A stretch of 49,495 nucleotides of DNA from the IMG/VR virus record IMGVR_UViG_3300024518_003475, positions 1 through 49,495 of that record; one strand, given 5' to 3'. Below the pieces are notes generated by a model. The model worked only from the letters and a program-made list of their open reading frames with translations, did not search any database and was not told where the DNA came from. Positions 7,269 to 13,922 of the stretch are shown here, piece by piece. Positions within the stretch are counted from its first letter, which is position 1. Each line of letters begins with the position of its first letter. Origin of the DNA: a virus. The translations under genes and the position numbers were made by a program.

Positions 7269-7441
7269 TGCCGACCAAGCAGCAGATTTTTAAGTCGGGC
7301 GTCAAGTGTGCCCGTTGTCGCCATAATAGAACGGAGCGTAAACGCTTCCCGTACAATGGCACAATGAAGCATGTTTACAGACGTGTGTGTGGGCGGCGTA
7401 AAGGATGCCCTTATGAAGGAGGGGGGGAAGGTGAGCGATAA
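7268..7441 (+). CDS. Small Cys-rich, zinc-finger-like protein (57 aa)
   Basis: The ATG overlaps the TAA of the VWA gene (TAATG). The product has a CxxC pair (KCARCR, residues 14-17) and a second pair of cysteines near residues 42 and 47, within a very basic context (RTERKR, RRVCGRRKGC). This would suit a single zinc site and nucleic-acid binding. The stop lies 11 bases inside the next gene, and the last residues are encoded by a G7 motif copy. The coupling to both neighbours is the main reason to accept it. Confidence 0.6.
   Translation: MPTKQQIFKSGVKCARCRHNRTERKRFPYNGTMKHVYRRVCGRRKGCPYEGGGEGER
7418..7430 (+). repeat. Dispersed G7 motif, copy 7 (exact), used as ribosome site
   Basis: The exact motif. 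It ends one base before the GTG at 7431, with AAGGAGG placed about 8 bases from that GTG, so it very likely doubles as the Shine-Dalgarno of the next gene. Confidence 0.9.
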
Positions 7442-7766
7442 GATAGATATACACGTTGTCCTCCCCCCCGAACTCATCGCCGCCACGATTAGGGGCCTCA
7501 ACATTAGGCCGAGCGACCACCGTAAGATGGCGTTCGTTGAGGCGCAGCTATACGAGGCCTTCAAAGCGGGCCTAGAATTAGGCTTGAACAGGTTCGGCCA
7601 GTCATGCGAGAAGCATGCTGCCATAGCCGGGTGGATAGGCCCCGGGCCCGGCGAGAGCTGGTCAACCTGTTTCGGCTGTTACATGGAGCGCATGGTCAAG
7701 ATCACGCGCCAGAACCTACAACGAATGTTAAACGAGGTAAACGACGATGAAGAACGAAACCGATAA
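7431..7766 (+). CDS. Protein of unknown function (111 aa)
   Basis: No family is recognised. I use the GTG at 7431, preceded at good distance by AAGGAGG. In-frame ATGs at 7413 and 7371 would start inside or before the ribosome site and overlap the Cys-rich gene more. The protein is helical with a Cys-containing middle (SCEKHAAIAGW, STCFGCYMERM) that could form a metal site. It overlaps the next gene by 20 bases. Confidence 0.65.
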   Translation: MSDKIDIHVVLPPELIAATIRGLNIRPSDHRKMAFVEAQLYEAFKAGLELGLNRFGQSCEKHAAIAGWIGPGPGESWSTCFGCYMERMVKITRQNLQRMLNEVNDDEERNR

Positions 7767-8145
7767 GACCTTCGGCGGGATCGCTAAGAAGTGGTACGCC
7801 GTCGTACGCGGGCCCGACACAGACGTCAACAGTTGGGCATGGAGAAGCGCCGCCATAAACGTCAGCATATTCGCGCTGACTATTGTGACATCAGTAGCAT
7901 TGCTCACGCTTCTACTAGAGTACGTCCCTCTAGAGCTCCGCTGGACCGGGATCGCCCTAGTATTCATCCTCGACGGAACGATCGTCCTCCTGATGTGGGG
8001 CCATAGTCGGGTAAGCATAGAATTGAAGGCGCTTGATAGCCTCCACAAGGACGTGCTTGGTGCGCTCTCCCCCGACACCGCTAAAATCCTGATGACGAAG
8101 TGGTACAACGAGTTACGGGGAGTCGACCCGGAGCCACCGGAATGA
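7747..8145 (+). CDS. Small inner-membrane protein (132 aa)
   Basis: Two hydrophobic helices at about residues 38-60 and 66-82 (AAINVSIFALTIVTSVALLTLL, then WTGIALVFILDGTIVLLMW) lie between a charged N-terminus and a helical C-terminal tail. There is no signal-peptidase site. It looks like a two-pass membrane protein with both ends in the cytoplasm. The late lysis cassette has its own holin, so this is probably an early membrane protein of other purpose. Confidence 0.7.
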   Translation: MKNETDKTFGGIAKKWYAVVRGPDTDVNSWAWRSAAINVSIFALTIVTSVALLTLLLEYVPLELRWTGIALVFILDGTIVLLMWGHSRVSIELKALDSLHKDVLGALSPDTAKILMTKWYNELRGVDPEPPE

Positions 8146-8498
8146 ATAACTACGACGAACTAGTTAAGCGGTTGCGAGAAGAATATTCGTGGAATGCTCG
8201 ACAAATATGCACATCTACTCAGATGCAAGATACATTATTAAGTGAAGCAGCCGATGCTATCGAATCCCTCTTGCGCTACGAAAATATTAAACTACGGGAA
8301 GAATGTAATTCCCGTATAGGCACTATTGAAACATTACAGGCGCGGGTGAAGGAATTGGAGTCAGCCATGCATAGAATTATCAATGATTCTAAGGATTATT
8401 CATCCAATCCAAATGAATCAGCTACCCACATGGCTATGAAAGCTGTGGGGTGGACATGGATAGAGGGTAAAGCCCACCCACCGGAGCCACCGAAATGA
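8142..8498 (+). CDS. Ea22-like small helical protein (118 aa)
   Basis: It starts at the ATG at 8142 (overlapping the previous stop), giving MNNYDELVKRLRE and later LLSEAADAIESL. This pattern is common in small accessory phage proteins of the Ead/Ea22 kind, which have no fixed function. A coiled coil follows (about residues 45-80). The gene is clearly richer in A and T than its neighbours, which suggests recent acquisition. Confidence 0.7.
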   Translation: MNNYDELVKRLREEYSWNARQICTSTQMQDTLLSEAADAIESLLRYENIKLREECNSRIGTIETLQARVKELESAMHRIINDSKDYSSNPNESATHMAMKAVGWTWIEGKAHPPEPPK

Positions 8499-8812
8499 GC
8501 GGTAGATACATACTTGACGCAGACCACAACCCCGTGGAAGAGGACGATTTGTTTGCGTGGGGGCGCTGGTTGGAGGCCGCTGAAGTGCGGGTCGAGCGAA
8601 CGATAATCGACGACGTTCGGGTCTCCACCGTATTCTTAGGCCTCGATCATAGTTTCAGTGAGGAAGGACCCCCGATCCTCTTCGAGACTATGATATTCGG
8701 CGGGCACTTTGATCAGGAACAAGATAGGTGCGCTACATGGGACGAAGCGGTGCTTATGCATCACAAGATGTGTGAGCGTGTCCGTAAATATATTCAGAGG
8801 AGAGATACATGA
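8495..8812 (+). CDS. Conserved phage protein of unknown function (105 aa)
   Basis: The core FLGLDHSF, then PILFETMIFGG, DQEQDRCATWDEAVLMHHKM is a pattern I know from many phage and prophage proteins that carry no assigned role. It is soluble and acidic. It overlaps the previous and the next gene by four bases each, so it is part of a coupled run. Confidence 0.75.
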   Translation: MSGRYILDADHNPVEEDDLFAWGRWLEAAEVRVERTIIDDVRVSTVFLGLDHSFSEEGPPILFETMIFGGHFDQEQDRCATWDEAVLMHHKMCERVRKYIQRRDT

Positions 8813-9027
8813 GTAAACCAATACAAGACCTACACGTAGTTCTAGTGCGGGGCCTTAAGCTGCTTACAGACAGGGCCGAAGAGCTTGAGTCAAGCCTTGC
8901 GCGGGCACAAAAGCTACTCGATGAGGCATTGGCCGCAACAGAGGGGCAGAACCGCATTATTGAGGCCCAGATTAAGACCATTGAGGGCCTGATGGAGGAG
9001 CGGGGCATAGGAATACCCAAGAAATAA
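8809..9027 (+). CDS. Short coiled-coil protein (72 aa)
   Basis: Almost the whole length is predicted coiled coil by heptad pattern (RAEELESSLARAQKLLDEAL and following). No family is recognised. It overlaps the upstream gene by four bases; a 66-base gap with an inverted repeat follows. Confidence 0.65.
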   Translation: MSKPIQDLHVVLVRGLKLLTDRAEELESSLARAQKLLDEALAATEGQNRIIEAQIKTIEGLMEERGIGIPKK

Positions 9028-9047
9028 ATTGTTCTGGACATTCAAGG

Positions 9048-9067
9048 GAATATATGTTCTCATATTC
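9048..9067. other. Inverted repeat in a short intergenic gap
   Basis: GAATAT and ATATTC are perfect inverted repeats around an 8-base loop in the only real gap of the 7.3-11.3 kb gene run. It could be an operator or a small mRNA hairpin. No promoter is obvious beside it. Confidence 0.4.
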
Positions 9068-9093
9068 AGGAAGATCGGCTCAGAGAGGCTTTG

Positions 9094-9357
9094 ATGAAAA
9101 CGAAAAGAGTTACCATGACAGGCGAAGTACGGCGCGATATCCGTGCGGCAATCCACGAACCAATCGTAACCTACCGGCTCAAGATGCTACGCAAATTAGG
9201 GGCTGATGCCTTCGACGAGGAGATGGTTAGGCTGGAGCATGAAATATTCGGAAGGCTTGGCGAGGTTATCGACTTAACAATCGAAAAGCCCCCGCTAAGA
9301 AACCCACACACACCCGAGAAAGTCAGACCTTCGTTGAAGAGGAGTGATGCGACATGA
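9094..9357 (+). CDS. Protein of unknown function (87 aa)
   Basis: The start is ATG 9094 with AGAGAGG upstream. It is a small basic helical protein; residues about 8-45 are amphipathic. The tail repeats part of the Pro/Lys-rich C-terminus of the 2600-3553 protein (KPPLRNPHTPEKV against KKPTHKAPEKV), which may be chance. No family is recognised. Confidence 0.65.
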   Translation: MKTKRVTMTGEVRRDIRAAIHEPIVTYRLKMLRKLGADAFDEEMVRLEHEIFGRLGEVIDLTIEKPPLRNPHTPEKVRPSLKRSDAT

Positions 9358-9647
9358 GCTCTGATATGATAGCACGATCCATCGCCCACAAAGTACCCAA
9401 GTCCCCCTGCCCTACGTGCGGGCACATACACGATGGGGCGCTCGCGTCAAATGAGGAGGGGGTTGAAGGGCCGAAGCCGAACGACTATACGATCTGCTTA
9501 AAATGTCGTGCGGTCAACGTCTACGGTACGGGCTTACAGTTGAGAGAGCCTACTGAAGCGGACCTCTTAGCTATGGACACCTTAGCAATATCGAGGGCGC
9601 AGCGCCTATTGGCAAAAGCAAAGGAGTTGGAGGTAGCTGATGGATAA
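9354..9647 (+). CDS. Zinc-ribbon protein (97 aa)
   Basis: Two CxxC knuckles (CPTC at about residues 19-22 and CLKC at about 46-49) make a classical zinc ribbon; the rest is helical. Such small ribbons in phages usually bind nucleic acid or host proteins, but the partner is unknown. It overlaps its upstream neighbour by four and its downstream neighbour by eight bases. Confidence 0.7.
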   Translation: MSSDMIARSIAHKVPKSPCPTCGHIHDGALASNEEGVEGPKPNDYTICLKCRAVNVYGTGLQLREPTEADLLAMDTLAISRAQRLLAKAKELEVADG

Positions 9648-9867
9648 CGATCCCGATCCGTATAAGCTGAAGCATCTGAGCAAGGAGGACCTCCTGAATT
9701 ATGCGATGCACTCAGCCGACGAGCTTAAGTACATAGGTAATCGTCTCAATGAGCTAACGAAGTCGCTCGACTCGACGCATTACCATCACAAGATGCCCGT
9801 AGTAGGTTGCCCGTCCTGTGACGCGAAACTATTACAGCTAGCCCGAGAAATAACCGGAGAACTATAA
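9640..9867 (+). CDS. Small protein with CxxC, unknown function (75 aa)
   Basis: It is helical in the first half (LSKEDLLNYAMHSADEL) and has a His-rich turn and CPSC (about residues 56-64) that could share one metal ion (HYHHK, then CPSC). No family is recognised. Confidence 0.65.
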   Translation: MDNDPDPYKLKHLSKEDLLNYAMHSADELKYIGNRLNELTKSLDSTHYHHKMPVVGCPSCDAKLLQLAREITGEL

Positions 9868-10044
9868 GTGAACGATGATTTACTGGAAGCACAACAAGGC
9901 GTCGTCGATATGCGTCGGCGCGTACTAGCGGGGGAGGATATCCCCCCAGAGGAACTAGCCGAGGCTGTAGCCAAGGTTAGGATAGCCCGGGAAGCCGAGC
10001 TAATGCACAAAGCAAGCGGAGGTAAGAAAAATGCCACGTCCTAA
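9868..10044 (+). CDS. Short helical protein, GTG start (58 aa)
   Basis: The GTG at 9868 immediately follows the previous stop, with GGAG 8 bases upstream. The reading frame then runs 58 codons and overlaps the next gene by 14 bases. The protein is an Ala/Glu/Arg-rich helix (residues about 14-50). Without this gene the 9868-10030 stretch would be the only gap in a coupled run, which supports it. Confidence 0.6.
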   Translation: MNDDLLEAQQGVVDMRRRVLAGEDIPPEELAEAVAKVRIAREAELMHKASGGKKNATS

Positions 10045-10369
10045 AAGCTTGGACCGTTACCCGCAGAGCTATTTCGACCTGTTCGAGAGAGCCTACGCGG
10101 GATCAGTCTCGATACCAACCAAGAGCCCAAGCGCGGCGGCTAATCTGCGTAGCGAACTCTATACATTTCGTAGGGTACTGCGCAATAGTGTAACCGAAGG
10201 CTTGGAACGGCGACAGATCGCGCTCATGGCTGACGACCTACAATTCAGGGTCGAAGGCAAGAGCCTTATCGTCGAGAAACGTAATATCGCTCGTAGCAGG
10301 CTGATCGAGCGGGTACTAGACGCGGCCGAAATGGAAGAGTTGGTCGATTCAGCTACCGGAAGTATGTAA
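10031..10369 (+). CDS. Basic protein of unknown function (112 aa)
   Basis: The N-terminus (MPRPKSLDRYPQSYFDLFERA) and the many Arg residues in helices suggest DNA or RNA binding. A central stretch reads ALMADDLQFRVEGKSLIVEKRN. It lies directly upstream of the recombination nuclease (stop and start share one base), so a role in recombination or replication is plausible but unproven. Confidence 0.65.
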   Translation: MPRPKSLDRYPQSYFDLFERAYAGSVSIPTKSPSAAANLRSELYTFRRVLRNSVTEGLERRQIALMADDLQFRVEGKSLIVEKRNIARSRLIERVLDAAEMEELVDSATGSM

Positions 10370-11301
10370 TGAAGGCTGCGACACAGCATCAACCCCCTGA
10401 AGGTAGCGGGCCTAGAGGTATAGATTTCCCGTCTTTCGTGGACTCTAGCGCCCGTGGGGCCTTTGCCGACTGCCCGCATAAGTTCTTCTACCAGTACCTA
10501 CGCCACCTCCACAGCCTGACGCCTAGCATACATTTACATGCAGGTGGCGCGTTCGCGAAAGGTATGGAGGTCGCCCGGGCTCACTTCTATGCGAAGAATA
10601 ACTCGGCTCAGGTGTCTATCGGTGAGGGCATGCGGGCTATTATTCTGTTCTACGGGGACTATATGTGCCCCGAGGATTCGGCAAAATCTTGCGAGAATAT
10701 CCTTCAGGCCTTCGACTACTATTTCGTACAGTGGGGCATGGAAACCGACACGCTCAAACCCTACATGAACAAGGGCATACCTGCCGTCGAGTTCTCGTTC
10801 GCCCTACCTCTCCCTGAGTGCAATCATCCTGTCAGTGGCGACCCGATTTTATACACGGGGCGCTTCGACATGCTCGGTCAACTCAGCGGCGGAGGTATCT
10901 ACGTGGTAGACGAAAAGACCACGAAATCCCTCGGCTCTACGTGGCCCCAACAGTGGGACTTAAGAGCCCAGTTCACAGGCTACTGTTGGGCCGCTAAAGA
11001 GTACGGCTTCGAGGTAGAGGGCGCTATCATCAGGGGCATATCGATTTTGAAGCGGAGCAACGGACACGCTCAAGCTATAACTTATCGGCCACAATGGAAG
11101 ATTGACCTGTGGCTCGAACAACTAATCAGGGACGTTAAGAGTATGATAAGGATGTGGGAGGAGGGGCATTGGGAACAGAATTTCGATGCGGCCTGCTCAC
11201 TTTACGGGGGCTGCTCGTACAAACCCCTTTGCGAGACCCATAATCCCGAGCAGTGGATCGTGGGCAACTATGCCAAACGGGTCTGGGACCCCTTGGCTTA
11301 A
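10369..11301 (+). CDS. PD-(D/E)XK nuclease with Fe-S site, Cas4/RecB-like
   Basis: A 310-residue nuclease of the RecB/Cas4 group. The PD-(D/E)XK core is D166 (GRFDMLG) and D180-E181-K182 (VVDEKT), with a possible upstream acid at E140 and the helper motif QFTGY (200-204). Four cysteines, C35 near the N-terminus and C275, C281 and C287 near the C-terminus (ACSLYGGCSYKPLC), match the [4Fe-4S] layout of Cas4 and AddB-type nucleases. It would resect or process DNA ends during phage recombination and replication. Its neighbours (Sak4-like ATPase, SSB-like protein, polymerase) support that. No cas1 or cas2 is present, so it is not a CRISPR gene. Confidence 0.88.
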   Translation: MKAATQHQPPEGSGPRGIDFPSFVDSSARGAFADCPHKFFYQYLRHLHSLTPSIHLHAGGAFAKGMEVARAHFYAKNNSAQVSIGEGMRAIILFYGDYMCPEDSAKSCENILQAFDYYFVQWGMETDTLKPYMNKGIPAVEFSFALPLPECNHPVSGDPILYTGRFDMLGQLSGGGIYVVDEKTTKSLGSTWPQQWDLRAQFTGYCWAAKEYGFEVEGAIIRGISILKRSNGHAQAITYRPQWKIDLWLEQLIRDVKSMIRMWEEGHWEQNFDAACSLYGGCSYKPLCETHNPEQWIVGNYAKRVWDPLA

Positions 11302-11316
11302 CACAGAGGTATACAA

Positions 11317-11862
11317 ATGGAAAACACCACACTACCTGACGCCTTAAAGGGCGCAGGACTGCGTATGAGCACCAAAAAGCACCCGGGCAAGGGCCGCGGG
11401 CCCATCAAGGTAAGGCGTCCCGACGTTGAGAAGTTCTTCCTCGACCACCGTGACGAGTATTATCGGGCGACAGCGGTTGCTTCGGCTATCGATAAGCCTG
11501 CGAAGAGTGTCTCGACACACCTATACAGGATGGAGGTAGCGGGGCTTTTACTACTACAGGAGAAGGGCAAAGACCCCAGATACCGTGCCTACAAGACAGC
11601 CCCGGGGTTCCGAAAGCTAACCGTCATGCATACCCGCAGACTCTCAGGGGAGCGGCCTCCTAAGGAAGTGGCTGCTTTCGCCGAACGGACTACTTCCCCC
11701 CCTCCTTGGGAGACGGGGAGACCTACGTGGACAGACGAGAATTTGTCTATCGGGGAGCACATAGAGGGGATCAATCTGACTATCGCGTTACTGGATGACA
11801 AGATGGCGGCGCTTGGGCGGGCCTATGCTCAAATCAAGCACAAGGTAGGTGCTATCTTATGA
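11317..11862 (+). CDS. Winged-helix DNA-binding protein (181 aa)
   Basis: Residues about 27-85 form a winged helix-turn-helix (VEKFFLDHRDEYYRATAVAS, then KSVSTHLYRMEVAGLL and the wing KGKDPRYRAYK). The basic N-terminus resembles a DNA-binding arm. A Pro-rich hinge (SPPPWE, made by a G7 motif copy) leads to a C-terminal helix of about 40 residues. It may be a regulator of the replication block or a replication accessory protein. AGAGGT precedes the ATG at 11317, and the stop overlaps the Sak4-like gene by four bases. Confidence 0.75.
   Translation: MENTTLPDALKGAGLRMSTKKHPGKGRGPIKVRRPDVEKFFLDHRDEYYRATAVASAIDKPAKSVSTHLYRMEVAGLLLLQEKGKDPRYRAYKTAPGFRKLTVMHTRRLSGERPPKEVAAFAERTTSPPPWETGRPTWTDENLSIGEHIEGINLTIALLDDKMAALGRAYAQIKHKVGAIL
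11693..11705 (-). repeat. Dispersed G7 motif, copy 8 (exact)
   Basis: The exact motif on the minus strand, read as T-S-P-P-P in the hinge of the winged-helix protein. Confidence 0.9.
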
Positions 11863-12689
11863 GCCTGCCGGGACCTAACGTCCTGCTGGTGGGGGCGACT
11901 GGCGTGGGTAAGACTCATGCTATTCGCTCCCTACTTGATGCAGGCATCGAGCAGGTATTCGTCGTCTTTACTGAGCCCGGCATGGAAGTCCTCAGCGACC
12001 TGCCGGAGGACAGTGTGCACTGGCACTACATTCCCCCGGCTAACGCTGACTGGCCCAAGATGATCGCTAGCGCGAGGAAGATTAACACGATGAACTTCGA
12101 GGCGTTGAGTAAGCTCAGCGAGATTAACAAGAGCGACTACGGGCAGTTCATTGAGCTATTGGAGACACTACACAACTTCAAGTGTGATCGTACGGGCGAG
12201 GAGTTCGGTAGCGTCACCAAGTTCGGTACGAAGCGGGCGCTTGTCGTGGACTCACTAAGCGGCCTCAACATCATGGCGATGGACCTCGTCGTAGGTAGCA
12301 AGCCGACGAAAAGCCTGAGCGATTGGGGTGTGGCGATGGACAATCTCGAACGCCTCGTGCAGAAACTCTGTGTCGATACGCACTGTACTTTCGTGCTGAC
12401 CGCGCACCTCGAACGCGAGGTTGACGAAGTGCAAGGCGGCGTACAGCTAATGGCTTCCACCCTAGGTCGCAAGCTCGCGCCACGCATGCCGCGCTTCTTC
12501 TCCGATACGATTCATTGCCAGCGTAAAGGTACTGAGTTCTCATGGAGTACCGCGTCAATCAACGTAGACCTGAAAGCTCGCAACCTCCCACTTGCAACGG
12601 GGCTTGAACCTAGCTTTGAGCAGATCGTCGATAACTGGAAGTCGCAAGGCGGCGTGCTCGAACACTTCACAATACCAGAAGAGGATTAA
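11859..12689 (+). CDS. Sak4-like RecA-fold ATPase
   Basis: A single-domain RecA-fold ATPase (276 aa) with Walker A GATGVGKT (residues 12-19) and Walker B RALVVDS ending near D131. A polar loop (FVLTAHLERE) follows, as in Sak4/RadA-like phage recombinases. These proteins bind single-stranded DNA and promote annealing or strand exchange, usually with an SSB partner, which is encoded nearby (13328-13777). It overlaps the upstream gene by four bases. It could also be a DnaB-like helicase core, but it is too short and lacks the N-terminal domain. Confidence 0.8.
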   Translation: MSLPGPNVLLVGATGVGKTHAIRSLLDAGIEQVFVVFTEPGMEVLSDLPEDSVHWHYIPPANADWPKMIASARKINTMNFEALSKLSEINKSDYGQFIELLETLHNFKCDRTGEEFGSVTKFGTKRALVVDSLSGLNIMAMDLVVGSKPTKSLSDWGVAMDNLERLVQKLCVDTHCTFVLTAHLEREVDEVQGGVQLMASTLGRKLAPRMPRFFSDTIHCQRKGTEFSWSTASINVDLKARNLPLATGLEPSFEQIVDNWKSQGGVLEHFTIPEED

Positions 12690-12693
12690 TACC

Positions 12694-13065
12694 ATGGCAA
12701 AACCAACTAGAACCCGGGGCTTCTTCGAGGAGATAGATCGTTCCTTCCCGGACCCAACGTATGTGCAGCCGGGTGCCCCGGTACCGACCCGTGTAGTAGG
12801 TAGTTCTACCTTGACTACTATTACTGGCGTTGGCCCTAGTCTTATTACCGTTAGGGAAGTACCCTCGACCGTTATTTATGACGATGTGGTAGATTCTGTC
12901 GTTCCTCCGAGCCCTATGAGGCTCGCACTCGACCCACTCATTCGGGAGTATGGCGTCCCCGCGCTACTGGCTGCCCTGTATGGTTCCGAGCTCAACGCTC
13001 TTGAGGAAGAAGAGGGCACCATCGACGATATGATCGAGAAATATAACGAGGGGAGGGAGCAGTAA
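12694..13065 (+). CDS. Protein of unknown function (123 aa)
   Basis: It starts at the ATG at 12694, five bases after the previous stop; the longer open frame from 12592 would lie inside the ATPase gene. The first 60 residues are Pro/Thr/Val-rich and probably extended; the end is acidic and helical (LNALEEEEGTIDDMIEKYNE). Acidic tails like this occur on proteins that contact DNA-binding proteins, but no family is recognised. Confidence 0.7.
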   Translation: MAKPTRTRGFFEEIDRSFPDPTYVQPGAPVPTRVVGSSTLTTITGVGPSLITVREVPSTVIYDDVVDSVVPPSPMRLALDPLIREYGVPALLAALYGSELNALEEEEGTIDDMIEKYNEGREQ

Positions 13066-13271
13066 TGGCTGACTTCTGCTTACAATGCAACGACAGGTTA
13101 TTCGGCCCGACGATACCGAACGACTTCGTTGATATCTCGAAGGAAGAGGATACTTTAAATGGGCGATACATTACTGTACTATGCGAAGGCTGCGGCATGG
13201 TGCAGGTCGACCATACTGGTAGGTGTGTAACTGATTGTTTACAGCACCACGGACCACCAATCGCAGCATAA
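13065..13271 (+). CDS. Zinc-ribbon protein (68 aa)
   Basis: Two cysteine pairs, CLQC (residues 5-8) and CEGC (40-43), are spaced as in a zinc ribbon, and a further Cys/His cluster (CVTDCLQHH) sits at the end. It starts on the last base of the upstream stop codon. A small nucleic-acid-binding protein is likely. Confidence 0.7.
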   Translation: MADFCLQCNDRLFGPTIPNDFVDISKEEDTLNGRYITVLCEGCGMVQVDHTGRCVTDCLQHHGPPIAA

Positions 13272-13327
13272 TACGTAACTAGAGACCTACTATGTCTAAA
13301 TCTAAAACGAAACGAGAGGCAACACAA

Positions 13328-13777
13328 ATGTCAGGATTTGATCCCGAAACATACATGCACGAAGAGTACACCGAGTCCACATCAACCCGTCAGACTCCCT
13401 TGCCGGAAGACGAGTATTTAGGTACCGTCACGAAGGTAGAAACCCCGTTCAAAACTACGAATGGATACTGGCTCCAGAAATGCCACTTCCGCGTAGACCA
13501 TCCAGAGCTAACCGAAGAGTTGGGCCGCAAGGCATCGACTGTCAGGTTGACACTGTTCCTTGACTTGACCGCGTCAGGTTCGCTAGACTTCAGCACAGGA
13601 AAAAATATTGGCTTGGGCCGATTGCGTGCTGCGCTAGGCCAGAACGAGGCAGGTGAACCATGGTCTCCAAGCTACATGGAAGGCAATCAGGCGATGATTC
13701 GCGTGAAGCATACACCTGACAAGGACGACCCCGAAAAGATATACGAAGAGGTCCGCGGCGTAAGCCGCCCTCAATAA
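13328..13777 (+). CDS. SSB-like protein (DUF669 type)
   Basis: A protein of about 149 residues with an OB-like run of strands (EYLGTVTKVETPFKTTNGYWLQKCHFRV, cited in part) and the pattern NIGLGRLRAALGQ, as in phage single-strand-binding proteins annotated DUF669. It would coat single-stranded DNA for the Sak4-like recombinase and the polymerase. I prefer ATG 13328 (GAGAGG 8 bases upstream); an in-frame ATG at 13292 would add 12 Lys-rich residues and is the alternative. Confidence 0.7.
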   Translation: MSGFDPETYMHEEYTESTSTRQTPLPEDEYLGTVTKVETPFKTTNGYWLQKCHFRVDHPELTEELGRKASTVRLTLFLDLTASGSLDFSTGKNIGLGRLRAALGQNEAGEPWSPSYMEGNQAMIRVKHTPDKDDPEKIYEEVRGVSRPQ

Positions 13778-13785
13778 GACTTCTC

Positions 13786-13798
13786 GGAGGGGGGGAAG
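13786..13798 (+). repeat. Dispersed G7 motif, copy 9 (exact)
   Basis: The exact motif in the 145-base gap between the SSB-like and polymerase genes, just before two hairpins. Confidence 0.9.
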
Positions 13799-13803
13799 AG
13801 TCA

Positions 13804-13828
13804 TGAGCCCTGACTATAACTGGGCTCA
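13804..13828. other. Stem-loop upstream of the polymerase gene
   Basis: TGAGCCC and GGGCTCA form a perfect 7-base stem around an 11-base loop. No T tract follows on plus. With the next hairpin it makes a structured leader for the polymerase mRNA. Confidence 0.6.
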
Positions 13829-13834
13829 CACCCT

Positions 13835-13869
13835 CAAAAAGAAAAGGCTCGACCAGAGAGAGTCGAGCC
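13835..13869 (-). terminator. Leftward-facing rho-independent terminator
   Basis: GGCTCGAC (13846-13853) and GTCGAGCC (13862-13869) form a perfect 8-base stem. Read on the minus strand it is followed by TTTTCTTTTTG, a good terminator. Read on plus it has no T tract. It faces against the genes around it, so it would stop antisense transcripts coming from the late operon. Confidence 0.75.
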
Positions 13870-13922
13870 CGTTCCCATCCACACAAAGGTAACAACAATA
13901 GCAAAGCCAAGGAGTTACGTGC

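Noticed and set aside
10369-11301. Cas4 as evidence for CRISPR
   Set aside because: No repeat-spacer array or cas1/cas2 is present; the gene belongs to a phage recombination module.
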